Assembly (NCBI GenBank): GCA_951802425.1
Contig: OX637803.1
Span: 3,038,001 to 3,102,000 of the forward strand
DNA: 64,000 bases
Direction of reading: 5' to 3'
DNA from: Clavaria fumosa
Lineage: Eukaryota; Basidiomycota; Agaricomycetes; Agaricales; Clavariaceae
The notes beneath the pieces are model-generated. The model saw only the letters and a list, made by a program, of their open reading frames with translations. It searched no databases and was not told the DNA's origin. The position numbers and the translations under genes were made by a program. Below, piece by piece: positions 11,401 to 21,402 of the stretch. Positions within the stretch are counted from its first letter, which is position 1; each line of letters opens with the position of its first letter.

Positions 11401-12160
11401 AGGAGTTGGATTCTTCGTATACTCCCGCAGCTATCTTTTCTCGGATGACCTTCAGGACTTCGTCGTAGATGCCGGGAGGAATCGGTATATTTTTGAAAAT
11501 CCAGGGAACATGTTCAACTGTCGGGATGATGATCGGATCGAAGTATTTTGCGTCGAATCGTCCTTTTTCGGTCTCCGTCCAAGCGAAGGCATCCTCCTGG
11601 GCTTTAATCAGATAGTGAACAAGTTTTTCTTCGTCCAGCCATAAAAATCCGGTGGGGTTTGCGTTATGCGCATCTTTCCGGTTTTGAGTATATCGGAGAC
11701 CGGGGGTGAAATCGGGTGGGTGTGTTGGAAGTGTCGGTATATTGGCTAGGGGGTCTGGATGCCGGCGTCGGACAATCCGGAATTCTTCAGGTACCGTTGC
11801 TTTGATCGGATTGACACGGTTCGCTACCTTCTTATATTTCTTTCCTAGGTAAACTGGCAAAAGGGTGTCCGTAGACGGGAAATTCATTTTGGAGGTATTG
11901 TTGTACAGAGGGTATGCGATATTCGGATGCGTCAGTTCACATTCGATAGCGACCGGAGAATCAACGGAATCGAGAGAAACGTCCGAGAAACTGATACTGG
12001 GAATGGGATCGGGAGGTGCTAAATTTACAAGGGAAGACGATGAGAAATTTTGAATGGAAGTAGAAAAGATGGCTGGAGTCTCGTATTTGGGTATAGGTTC
12101 TGTGTCCGCATCGACCGGAGGTGAGTCCGTAGATTTGCGGATAATCGAGGCTCCAGCCAT
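8429..12160 (-). pseudogene. Gypsy pol: RT, RNase H, integrase, with one nonsense codon
   Basis: Pol starts at an ATG (12,160-12,158) whose A is the last base of the gag stop (TGATG overlap). The frame runs to 8429 except for a TGA at 9824-9826. That stop directly follows a CGA codon in the same reading frame, as expected from CpG decay of a second CGA. RT is recognised by IPFVDDVAIKG (active-site VDD), RNase H by MAVDSSNIAIGFALFQ and KIELYGLFRALR. The integrase has its HHCC finger (HDSLGHKGVY ... CHQCQ) and a D,D,E core (VHIDTMF, IITDNGAPF, GVIERAHRS), all intact. It makes cDNA of the element and inserts it. A single point mutation separates this copy from an open pol, consistent with recent activity. 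No C-terminal chromodomain was seen. Confidence 0.9.
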
Positions 12161-14157
12161 CAAAAATCCGGATGCGGTTTCTGAAGTTTGAGGTTCTTCC
12201 GGATTGGGATTCGCTCCTTTGTCGGTACGATGATCCTTTCTCCAGTGTTCGGATCGTTCAGGATCAGGTCTTGGGCACCATGAGGATGGTCAATAGTTTG
12301 GGAGCCGGTAAGCATAAAGAACGGGCGTCCGACGAGGACCTCGCAAGGTAGGGTATCGGCAACCTGCATTTGGACATGAAACGTGCATGGACCGATCTGC
12401 AAGGGAAAGTTCTTTATCAGTCCGAGCGTCGGGGCGATGGTACCGTGTGAGGACTCCATATGAATTATGCGCTCGGAGTGCAGCGGATTACCGAGCTTCT
12501 CCCAAACGTCTCTTCGCATTGCCACAATCGAGCTGCCTTGATCGAGCAAGCACTCCGCGGCGATCCGGCTATCCAATATGCCTTCTACGATGCAGAGCGG
12601 AGCGGCATCGACAGCTACGACAAGATCGGAGGTGTCCGGGGTTGTAACGTTTGTGTAGAGCGTATCCTGTACGACAGATGCGGTGACCGGAACTCGGCGG
12701 GCGGTAACCATATCCTTCATCTTTTTGCGGATGTCTCCGGAAATGGCGAGTAATTCACGGGGTGTCACACGGACCAGAATGTCGAGTGCACGATCGAAAA
12801 CTTGTTGAACGGTTACCGGATTTTCTATCGGAGCTTGGTAATGATACTGGACGTCGGATCGTTCGATTCTTTCCGGCTTTGATGGGCGCGTGACCGGAGG
12901 CGAGGTAATGACAACAGCGGGCGGAGGAGGTAACCTAGATGGCTGTGGATCGTTATTCCTGGGTGTGGGCGCTTTCCTTTTGCCCTTATCTACTTTCTTT
13001 GCCACATCGTTTGCAAAGGTGCGGACCATGTTTTCCAACGCGGTCGTCTCGTTATCTTCTTCTTCCAATTCGTCTTCCATGTCCGGGGGGTGAGCGGATG
13101 GTCCGATCGGCTGTGCTTCAAATACCACGGTTGTTGCCGGTTGCATATTCTGGGATTGGTAGGTGGCGTAGTACTTGTCAAAGCGCTCTGATAGGTTATT
13201 TCCCACAATAGTGCCTGGCAAGTATCGTCCGGAGGGAAGGCAAATTCTGCCTTCGGTGTTTCGTATACATTTACCGGACTTGATGTATTCGAGGGCCTTC
13301 GGACAGGCACTAACAAAGTGACCTGGTTCCGAACAGAAATTACACGTCCAGCCTGCAGGGGAATTCGTTGTCCGAGGAGCAGAACATTTTGCCTGTTCGA
13401 GAGACTGGGCTGATAAAATTGATTCGATGCGAGCCATTGTGGAGGCGAATGTTGCCAAGGCTGCGGACATATCAAATTCTTCCTTCTTGATCACTGGTTT
13501 CGTTTCTCTCCCGGGGGCTGCGGATGCGAAGCGGATAGGTCCGGAGAATTGATCGGTTGTTACGGAGTGCGGGGACGTTGAGGAGAGTAGAAATTCGGCT
13601 GCGGCGTGAACCTCATTCATCGGGTATGGGTCCTCCGGATGGTGATTAGGTAGTATAATCGCGAGCCGGCTCTCGATCCGGCGCCTAGTATGATCCCCAA
13701 ATCCAAGGATGTAAAGCCGGTTTCTGTCATTTGTAGACATACGTTGGGAGGTGATCAGGTGCGAAGTGATCCGGAGAAAGTCCCGGTAATATTCTCCGTG
13801 TTCTGCGCGTGTGTAAACCCCTTTTTGGGCCGAGTCTGATATGAAACGGTCCAAGTCGGCGACAGAAAACAAACGACCGCCATCGGAGCCTGGATAAAGG
13901 CGTCGGACAGCCGCTTTGAAGGTTTCCCAGGTCCATACCAGGTCCGGGGCTGGTGTGAGGGTCTCCCAGAGGAGACATGTGTCTGTGTTGAGGTAGTGCT
14001 TTGCATACCGAATTAAATCGGCTTCCGGAACGTCTGGATTAATGCCGGTGAGTACGATGTCGATGTCCTCGAAATACCGGTTGAGATGGGTTGGTACTCT
14101 GTCAAAGGCGGGGGCCCCGTGAGCGCCACGGAGCAGATATCTCGGTTGGTTGGCCAT
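12160..14157 (-). CDS. Gypsy gag-protease polyprotein
   Basis: A 665-codon open frame. The N-terminal ~200 residues form a gag-like helical domain (LNRYFEDIDIVL ... LYILGFGDHTRRRIESRL), followed by a CCHC knuckle (CNFCSEPGHFVSAC, near residue 270), a Pro/Lys-rich linker, and a retropepsin-like protease with LLDQGSSIVAM in place of the usual DSGS (near residue 535). In this element the protease therefore belongs to the gag frame rather than pol. The frame is uninterrupted. Its TGA overlaps the pol ATG by one base, so pol could be made by termination-reinitiation. Confidence 0.9.
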   Translation of the reverse strand: MANQPRYLLRGAHGAPAFDRVPTHLNRYFEDIDIVLTGINPDVPEADLIRYAKHYLNTDTCLLWETLTPAPDLVWTWETFKAAVRRLYPGSDGGRLFSVADLDRFISDSAQKGVYTRAEHGEYYRDFLRITSHLITSQRMSTNDRNRLYILGFGDHTRRRIESRLAIILPNHHPEDPYPMNEVHAAAEFLLSSTSPHSVTTDQFSGPIRFASAAPGRETKPVIKKEEFDMSAALATFASTMARIESILSAQSLEQAKCSAPRTTNSPAGWTCNFCSEPGHFVSACPKALEYIKSGKCIRNTEGRICLPSGRYLPGTIVGNNLSERFDKYYATYQSQNMQPATTVVFEAQPIGPSAHPPDMEDELEEEDNETTALENMVRTFANDVAKKVDKGKRKAPTPRNNDPQPSRLPPPPAVVITSPPVTRPSKPERIERSDVQYHYQAPIENPVTVQQVFDRALDILVRVTPRELLAISGDIRKKMKDMVTARRVPVTASVVQDTLYTNVTTPDTSDLVVAVDAAPLCIVEGILDSRIAAECLLDQGSSIVAMRRDVWEKLGNPLHSERIIHMESSHGTIAPTLGLIKNFPLQIGPCTFHVQMQVADTLPCEVLVGRPFFMLTGSQTIDHPHGAQDLILNDPNTGERIIVPTKERIPIRKNLKLQKPHPDF

Positions 14158-14546
14158 TGGTATTGCTGCGTGAGGAAGTTCTTGTACGGCGTCGAGAGGA
14201 TTCTGTGGTTCGTCAGTTGGAAATTGTAAGGTGTTCAGTTCGAGGGGTAGTGGTGTGAGCGGTGAGTGTGGTTCTTCGAAGATCTGTGGTAATGAGGTAA
14301 CCGGGGTGGCGAAGCTCGTGTGGGAGTAAACAATGGATGAAATACTGGGAATGTCCGATGGAAGAAAGTGGGAAGTTTCAATTACTTCTCTGGGAGGTTC
14401 GGAGTGCGGTGGTTCTGTGATTCGATCCAGGTTTCGACTTCTCAGACGTTCGGAGCGTCGAGGCTGGAAAGCGGAGGAGCCTCTGGGAATCCTTGAAGGC
14501 TGTAGTGAAGACGTTGTTACGACCCCCTCGCGGTGGGCTCCAAAAT
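14158..14546 (-). promoter_or_regulatory. Gypsy 5' leader and primer-binding site
   Basis: This is the 389-bp untranslated leader between the 5' LTR (element sense) and the gag ATG. The plus-strand complement CCCTCGCGGTGGGCTCCA (14,525-14,542) ends in CCA and lies 4 bp from the LTR, as a tRNA-primer site should. No other feature was recognised. Confidence 0.6.
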
Positions 14547-15452
14547 TGTAGTAGGCTGTACAGGTGTTGGCTGCAAATAGATGTTCGCGGCCGGGTTCTT
14601 CAGGGGGTCTTATTGCACAACGGGTATACTAGACAGAACCTTGGAGGATATGGAGGTTGAGTGCAAAAGGTTCAGAGAGTGAAAATATACGTTGTCCGGA
14701 GTATCCGGTATCGGATCCGATAGAGTCCGATGTTTGGATCGAAGGTTCGAGGGGCCGGCGACGACGAAGGCCAGCGGATCAATAGGTACGACAAAAGGTG
14801 AGCTTGCTAAAAATCACAGCACGATGTGGGCGTTAAAAAGCTCGATTTCCGTATAGTCCAAAGTGTGCTTAAGTACAGTTCTGTAAGTACAGCAAATTGG
14901 AATGTACAGAAATGTCCGGAAAACATATGGCACAGCGCCATGTCGTGTGAAGGGTTACATGAGGGAGTTATATCACAAGAGAATTGAGTAGCTCGGAGGA
15001 ATGAAATGTCCGATGAGTAGCACATGTCCGGACCGCTCGTAAACTGAAGGAAAGTGGGGCTGGTACAGCAAAGGGGTATTAGGAACAATGGGCAAAGTAC
15101 TGCAAAGGGTTGGAAACGTTCAAATGATTGAATGGTTGAAAGGGATCACAATATGAAATTTACAGCATGTTATATGAAATAAAGGAATGGGAATGGAATA
15201 ATGAGTATGTCGAGTGCTGACCATGCTGGAGTGATGAAATAGAAAGGCGTGGGCGGTGTGTGAGACCTGCAGGCTGTGATCTTCACGGGGAGTTGGAGAC
15301 CGGAGAGTCCGATGTCGGATAAGTATCGGTCATTATCGGATGGTGTCGGATTGTTATCGGATCGTATCGGACGCAATTGCTTTGGATCCCGAAATATCCG
15401 GATGATCGGTATCTGTCATGTTTCTATGTTCAAACCGCATATTATCCTTACA
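14547..15452 (-). repeat. Gypsy LTR (5' LTR in element sense)
   Basis: Partner of 5531-6436, 906 bp, 12 substitutions and no indels. It abuts the GCGG target duplication at 15,453-15,456, after which the copia integrase reading frame resumes without shift. Confidence 0.95.
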
Positions 15453-16650
15453 GCGGATCCACATGGATCTGTGGGGGCCGGCATCCGTCCAATCCCTAGG
15501 AGGAAATCATTATACCATCGATTTTGTTGACGATGCGACATGATGGACCGAGCTCTATCTGCTATGTGATAAATCTGAGGCCCTCAACACCTATAAAAAG
15601 TTTGAGGCAGCCCTAGAAACCTAAAACGGCATAAAAGTGAAGTACTTACACTCGGACTGCAGTGCTGAGTTCACTTCCAAAAACTTCTCAGACCACCTAG
15701 CCTCCAAAGGGATCAAACGAGAACTCACCGTGCATGACACGCACGAGCAAGTCGGCGTGGTGGAACGATGGAACAGGACGAAGGTTGAGCTCACGAGACC
15801 TATGCTCATCGACTCCAAGCTCCCGAGAAATCTGTGGGGCGATGCCATGAGTCACGCAGCATGGATAAAAAACAGGGCACCCACACATGCACTCGACGGT
15901 CACACTCCTTTCCGAGCCCGCTACGGGAAACACCCTGATCTCTCTAGCGCTGTTGCTTTCGGAACCACAGCCTGGGTTAAAATAGTCAAGGCCAGAAGGC
16001 TTGAGTCTCACGCACGAATGGGCCACTTCGTTGGTTTTGACACAACGAGCACCAGGTACTGCATTTATTTTCCTGATAAAAGGCAGGTCAGGATCGAGCG
16101 TGAGGTTGTATTCAACCGAGACGAGAGTCCAGACACGGTGATCTGGCACGGAGCGACGCAGCATGAAGGGGAGAGAAGAAAACCCACACTGCGTCCCCAC
16201 TCACCCTCTAATGATGACCAGCCTGACCCCCTAGACGCTGACGGTGCAGAAACTGTGCAACCAGCACTCTCTGACCCACCTGCGGATGACGAGGAACGCC
16301 CCCGCCGCACATGCCCGCAGCAGGGATACTACAGGACCCTCGCTGGCTACCCCCCAGAAAGAGCAAACATCAGCGACACAAACATCGCCCTAGATTACAC
16401 TGGCGACGTACCCTTGATCGCCCTATACACAGGCACAATCGGTAGCAAGCCCCGCACACTCACTCAGGCACTAGCCAGCCCCAATGCAAGTCAGTGGAAA
16501 CAGGCCTATCAGGCCGAGCTCGACGTTCTAAAGCGCCTATGCACCTGGGACATTGTCGACCATCCAACAAACAAACCAGTAATCCCCTGCGAATATGTTT
16601 TCAAGGTAAAGCTTGGACCGAACAGCAAGGTCGTCAAGTACAAGGCATGA
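15453..16650 (+). pseudogene. Copia integrase catalytic domain and RT start
   Basis: The frame resumes immediately after the gypsy element with the HMDLWGP motif that opens the copia integrase core. It has stops at 15,541-15,543 (TGA) and 15,622-15,624 (TAA), then reads open from about 15,637 with HSDCSAEFTS and VVERWNRTK (second Asp and Glu of the DDE triad) and the usual LWGDAMSHAAWIKNR region. The RT N-terminus (QWKQAYQAELDVLKR) ends in a TGA at 16,648-16,650. Both early stops fit single C-to-T changes. The integrase is inactive as written. Confidence 0.85.
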
Positions 16651-17779
16651 GTCATTGCCGGCGGACATCATCAAACAAAGGGTGTAAACTATGATGAAAC
16701 AAGCAGGGAGGAGGTGGTACGAGCGCATGGCACGCATGTTCACACAGTTGGGATTCAACATGTCAAAGCTCAACCAATCGGTTTTCATCCAGACAAAAGG
16801 GGATGAAGCTGTCCACATACCAATTTCTACTGATGACATGATCGTGATGGGAAATTCCAGGGCTGTGGTTGACCATGTGAAAAGGGAGCTGAGGGCCTCA
16901 TTTGAAATCACGGACCAAGGGGAGCTCACGTGGTTACTTGGGTTCGAAGTCAAGAGGGACAGGACAGCGAGAACGCTTGCACTGAGCCAAAAAGCATATA
17001 TTGAGGCACTTGCAAAACGTTTTGGCCTTGAGAAAGGACGTGAAGTCCATATAGCGATGGATCCGAACATCCTGCTGTCGAAGGATTAATGCCCGAAGCA
17101 ACCGATAGATGTACCGTATCAGGAGGCCTGCAGAGGGGTCCTTTGGCCCGCCGTTATTACCCGCCCTGACATACAGCTTGCGATTGGGATCCTATCACAG
17201 TTCACTCAAAACCCCACACAGGAGCACTGGGAAGCACTCACGCAGGTGATCAGATACCTCCACACAACCCGCGACCTCTGGCTCACTTTGGGCGGTGCGG
17301 GAATTCGTCCTGAGGTCTTCTCGGATGCAGATTGGGCCTCGCAAGCGGATCGTCACTCGATCTCAGGCTTCGTGATGAGGTTTGGACGAGGCGTGGTGAC
17401 ATGGTCATCGAAAAGACAGATGTTGGTTGCGCAGTCAAGCACCGAAGCAGAGTATGTTGCTGCGGTGCATGCCGTGAGAGAAATTTACTGGGTGCGAACT
17501 TTCCTGACAGAGGTGGGAGCGCATGAAGAAGGCGTGACGAAGCTCTGGGTTGACAACATGTTGACTATCACCATAGCGAAGGACAACAAGTTTCATGTGC
17601 ATATGAAACATATTGATATTCACCATCACCTAGTGCGAGAAGTGGTAGAACATGGGACGATTTCAGTCGAGTATGTCCCGACCAGTGAAAACGTCGCCGA
17701 CGGCCTTACAAAACCCCTCATGCGCCCTGCATTCACCGTTTTTGTGTGCGAACTCGCATTGCTGCCCGCTTGAGGGGGA
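16651..17779 (+). pseudogene. Copia RT remnant and RNase H
   Basis: Immediately after the truncated RT start, VNYDET is fused to AGRRWYERM, so most of the fingers and palm (roughly 130 codons in typical copia RTs) is deleted. The catalytic YVDD box is degenerate (ISTDDMIV, near 16,830). After a TAA at 17,087-17,089 the frame continues through the TRPDI...AIGILSQF connection into an intact-looking RNase H (FSDADWASQ, SSTEAEY, LWVDN) ending TGA at 17,771-17,773. The purine tract and the right LTR follow. Confidence 0.85.
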
Positions 17780-18030
17780 GTGTCATTGTTGCTGTGCTAG
17801 CGGTAATGCAACCGCTAACTCAAGCGGACATTTGATTACTCTTTTTAGCCGTATGACTTTCTTTTTCCATGGCTCAGTCTTGACTACGACTGAGCTGTGA
17901 GTAACCTGCATTCTATTCCGCATTTCACATCTTCTGACGAATTAGAGTAGAATACAGATCACTTTAGGTATTACTACAGACAGTCTTTACTACGACCGAG
18001 CTAATACAGATCACTTTAGTTATTTCTACA
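17780..18030 (+). repeat. Copia 3' LTR
   Basis: Partner of 3666-3915; starts TGTCATTG and ends TTTCTACA against the TGGCC duplication at 18,031-18,035. The purine tract GAGGGGGAG precedes it. Confidence 0.95.
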
Positions 18031-18210
18031 TGGCCCAAGTATCCTCTTCCTCACTTCCATCACTTGTACTTCTAGACTCTCTGCTTCAGTTAACTTCCCC
18101 TGTTTCCTGTATGTGGCTGCCAGATTGGCAATACTTGACAAAGTATCAGGGTGTTCTGGCCCAAGTATCCTCTTCCTCACTTCCATCACTTGTACTTCTA
18201 GACTCTCTGC
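18031..18210 (-). pseudogene. NLR gene piece 2: stranded TPR units
   Basis: On the minus strand this encodes about 1.4 TPR units (ESLEVQVMEVRKRILGPEHP and the following LSSIANLAATYRKQGKL), nearly identical to units at 46-49.7 kb. Its upstream edge (18,204-18,210, TCTCTGC) is one copy of the duplication flanking the giant element; its downstream edge is the copia TSD. Removing both insertions gives one continuous frame with pieces 1 and 3. It has no promoter or start of its own. Confidence 0.9.
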
Positions 18211-18249
18211 CACCCCCTTCAGCACACCCACCCCCTATCCAAAAGGCCT

Positions 18250-19240
18250 AGCCAATTTTGACTGATGCCCTTTTTATAGGCCCAGCCAATCGTCGGCCGA
18301 GATATAGTCATATAGGCTCGGCCGATCAACTCGATATACCAAAGTCATGTTATACATACACAGATCTCATGGTACTAATGATGCCCTTTCAAAAGAGCTA
18401 GCCAATGAACATTTTAGGAACCAGTGAAGAGGGCCTGAAGCACCCTATTCAAAACACTTCTCTCCTTACATGACAAATAATATCAAAGAGGCTGGGGATG
18501 AAGCATATATAGAGTTTATGAAGCAATAGATCAGATATGCTATTTGATAGGAACATAAATTACAAGGTCATCATCATCTGAGACTGCATTAGTGTTAAAT
18601 GAGACTATACACCTTAATACAGCAGGGTGAAATCAAAACCAATATGCCTTATAATAGGCTTCCAATAGGTTGGAGCAAACTCAACCTCCAAACATGCAAT
18701 AGAGCCACTGTGAACTTAGGATGAAATGTGGTCTGTCAACTGAATCAGGAACGTTGCAAGATGATGTTCTTTAGAAAAGGATGGACCTTTTGAATACCAT
18801 GCAGCAAGCACTGTCTAGAACCTGATATGCATTTGAATAGACTAAAAAATGGTTAGTTTAGATGGCAAATTTGGACATAAAATTGAGCCATTATGATCTG
18901 TAATTGAATGTGGCAAGTGATGCAGGCAGTATCATTATTTGTTATTCCACAATTCATCATAAAAGGCCCCAAATATGCCATCCATCAGGGCATACTCCTT
19001 GTGATTATCTGGTATCTCTTAAAAAGGGCTAAACTATTGCACTACATGAGCACAGATTACAAAGAATTATTAGAATCTGGAGAGACTGACATCCTGCACA
19101 ATATGCACATTTAGATATTCCATGCTATGAATATGATCCATACTGAATAAAGATATGCTTCACTGTCTTATTGGGAGATGATTGTCAAACAGCTGTAAAA
19201 TGGAACCTGTTCACATTTTACTGCACTACTGAGATCTATT
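18250..19240. other. Subterminal non-coding region of the left arm
   Basis: About 990 bp between the element tip and the 3' end of the accessory gene. It is AT-rich, with short frames only (such as 18,908-19,114). The same sequence occurs inverted at 45,019-46,009. Confidence 0.5.
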
Positions 19241-19241
19241 T

Positions 19242-21208
19242 TCAACCATTCCTCCTTGGTCGCAGTACCTGTTTCTTTGCATCCATGGAGGCCCTCTGTC
19301 TGGCCCTGGTCCTATATAGTGACTTGGACCTTTCCTCATCCTTTTCACCCCCCACCCATCTCCTTTTCTGTAGGCTGGGTTCTGCCTCATTATGGATCTC
19401 AACTACCACATGAGTGGCAGGATGATCACCACTTTCTACCCCAACCCCCTCAGCACCATCACACTGTTCAATATCCACCTTCTTCCACAGACTGGATTCT
19501 TCTGCATCAGTGGTTGGGGGAACAGAAGCATTGACCCTATCATCATCCCCATCATCACTCTGCCCATCATTATCTGACTCCTGTGAGCCAGATTCCTCAC
19601 TTTATACAATTAAAAAGTGCATTGATGATAATGATGACATGAAAACACTCACTCAGTACTGATATAGACACAATCTTCTTGTGCCTTCCCCTTCTTGAGA
19701 GACAGCCTCTTCACCCTGTTGTCAGATGACAATGAAGGTTCTTCTTCAGATCCTTGGTGATGGCTGACCAGTGGCCTTGATGCCTTCCCTCTTAGATGCT
19801 GTGGAAGGACATGCTGAAACCGGAATATCTTTTGGCCAAGCGTCTGACGATGACAGAGAAAATCACAGAGGTGCCTGACATCCACATAGTGCATTTTTGA
19901 AGGCTCCCGGATCTGCAAGCCATCTGGAAGATATTCCTTTGCAATGAATTTGTGTGGCTGATCAGCTATCAGAAGCCAAGGAACAGCAACCTTCTTGTTT
20001 TTGGTTGTGTTGCCTGTATTTTTAAGGCTTTATTTCAAAAATGGACTAAAATGAGGTGCAAGAGAGACATACGATAAGTGATGGTCAAAAATGACCTCAA
20101 GATTTCTTTCAGTTGGGGCAATGGTAGATTCAGTTCCAAAGGGAGAACAGGCCATCCCTCATCATCAGTGGGCAGATTCCATGGTACGCTGGCATCTGTT
20201 TGCTTTTTTGAAAGCATCTCCTCCTGATCAATGTGATGCCCCCTTCCTCCCTCATCTGAATCCCTGTTAGTAAAATTTGCAACTGTGGCTCAGGATGATT
20301 GCTTACCATTCCATGTCTCAGCCAGATACTTATCCCACTCCTGCCAAACCTCAACTCCAACCTTATTGAATTGATCCTTGAAGCTACCAGTCACAGGCCC
20401 AGGAGTCTGAATCCTAGAGCAGGATTGTATTAATTAAATAGTTGCGTAGGCAGATCTCTGAGACCCACTTTGCCTTCTTGATATTTCCCCTTTCATCTTG
20501 CCAGCCAGCCAACATAAAGACTTCAGCACCCATCTGTTCCTTTGCAAATCGCGCAAAGTTGAGAGCCTGCTGCATGAACTTGCTTGAAGCCAATCTTCCA
20601 GAAGAGGCTGAGCCACTGTGGTTGATAGGGCAACAATTGAGACACTGACTCTCTCTGCACCTTGACTGGAACAGGCTCTGCGTTCCATTTACCCACCAAT
20701 GCCAAGTATTGTTGATGGTCCTGCTGGCTTAGGCTGTTGCAAATCTCAGTCCTAGCACGACGGTATGAGCCAAGGAATTGGGCTGATCCTCTTTCAGCAT
20801 TCGACAGCTCCTCTGCCCTGTTGTTGATTTTCTCCTTCTCGTGATGTTCCACAATGCTTTGGAGGGTCCACCTCTTTCTGTTGCTGAACTGGAGCCCTTG
20901 GTAGTAATCACCTCCTGAATCAGAAGAGCCTTCTTCTCTGGCCACAGATCTACGATTGTTATGTAGCCAGTTGCGAATTTTCTAGGATGACACAAAATCA
21001 AAAATCAAGCAAGGAGATGGGTAAAATGGTTCTATGTTACTGTGGTTAGGTCATCTGGAATGTTCTTGTGATCATTCTGGGCTGCATCCCTGATTTTCGC
21101 TTTGATTTCTTTGACAATACGTGCTCTGCCTTTTGAGTTTGCTTCTTTGTAGCCTGCAAGGCTGTCTGTGAGTATCTTGGTATATTCTTGGGTGGTCCAA
21201 CGTGTCAT
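19242..21208 (-). CDS. KDZ-element accessory protein (left copy)
   Basis: Starting at the ATG at 21,208 (MTRWTTQEYTKIL), coding blocks separated by short introns can be followed to a TGA at 19,242-19,244. They include KIRNWLHNNRR; FLGSYRRARTEICNSL with a downstream tryptophan (LVGKWN); MQQALNFARFAKEQMGAEVF; VPWNLPTDDEGWPVLP; VPWLLIADQPHKFIAKEYLP; and a Ser/Asp/Glu-rich tail. An upstream in-frame ATG at 21,379 exists but lies in the divergent promoter. The Trp/Arg/Lys-rich helical block (around residues 80-160) could be the divergent HMG-like domain reported for KDZ-linked genes; I infer this from position and composition only. It is divergent to the Ulp1 gene. A near-identical inverted copy lies at 43,051-45,017. 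Confidence 0.7.
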
Positions 21209-21402
21209 TTTCCAAGCTGGTGGGGTTGTTTCAGCAGTGAAATAGTGGGGATCAAATGTCGAAAGAGAAGCGGCGTGTGTCACGTGAGGAGGCAAAGCGC
21301 AACTTGCTTCACGTGAGTCTGTGACATTGTAACACCTGGGATCCCAACTGTTACTGTCACATTTGTGACCAATACTCACGTACTGTGACTTGCGCGTCAG
21401 TT
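21209..21402. promoter_or_regulatory. Divergent promoter of accessory gene and Ulp1 gene
   Basis: A 194-bp region between divergent starts. It contains two TCACGTGA palindromes (21,280-21,287 and 21,309-21,316) and the palindrome-centred motif TGGGATCCCAACTGTTAC (21,337-21,354), followed by TGTCACATTTG. The same motif occurs in the same orientation upstream of the JmjC-like gene (41,045-41,062), and inverted in the right arm (42,905-42,922). Confidence 0.5.

Larger units (their letters stand above)
5531..15452 (-). mobile_element. Ty3/gypsy LTR retrotransposon nested in copia
   Basis: Two 906-bp LTRs (5531-6436 and 14,547-15,452) with TGTAG...TTACA ends are flanked by a 4-bp duplication, GCGG (5527-5530, 15,453-15,456). 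Gag and pol read on the minus strand, so the right LTR is the 5' LTR in element sense. Four bases beyond it lies a primer-binding site candidate whose plus-strand complement ends GGTGGGCTCCA (14,532-14,542), as expected for pairing with a tRNA 3' CCA end. Pol order RT-RNase H-integrase marks it as Ty3/gypsy; no chromodomain was seen. The LTRs differ at only 12 of 906 positions, so it is younger than its copia host. Confidence 0.95.
3666..18030 (+). mobile_element. Ty1/copia LTR retrotransposon, interrupted by a gypsy element
   Basis: The two LTRs (3666-3915 and 17,780-18,030, about 250 bp) start TGTCATTG and end in CA, flanked by the 5-bp duplication TGGCC (3661-3665, 18,031-18,035). A purine tract GAGGGGGAG sits immediately 5' of the right LTR. 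The sequence just after the left LTR (ATTATGAG) resembles the half-tRNA initiator-Met primer site used by some copia elements; this is tentative. The internal order gag-protease-integrase-RT-RNase H identifies Ty1/copia. The LTRs differ at 12 positions, 8 of them CpG transitions. Nonsense codons and an RT deletion make it non-autonomous. It inserted within a TPR codon series of the NLR gene. Confidence 0.95.

Noticed and set aside
15697..16310. Minus-strand frames opposite the copia integrase
   Set aside because: They are shadows of the plus-strand integrase, which has clear motifs in order.
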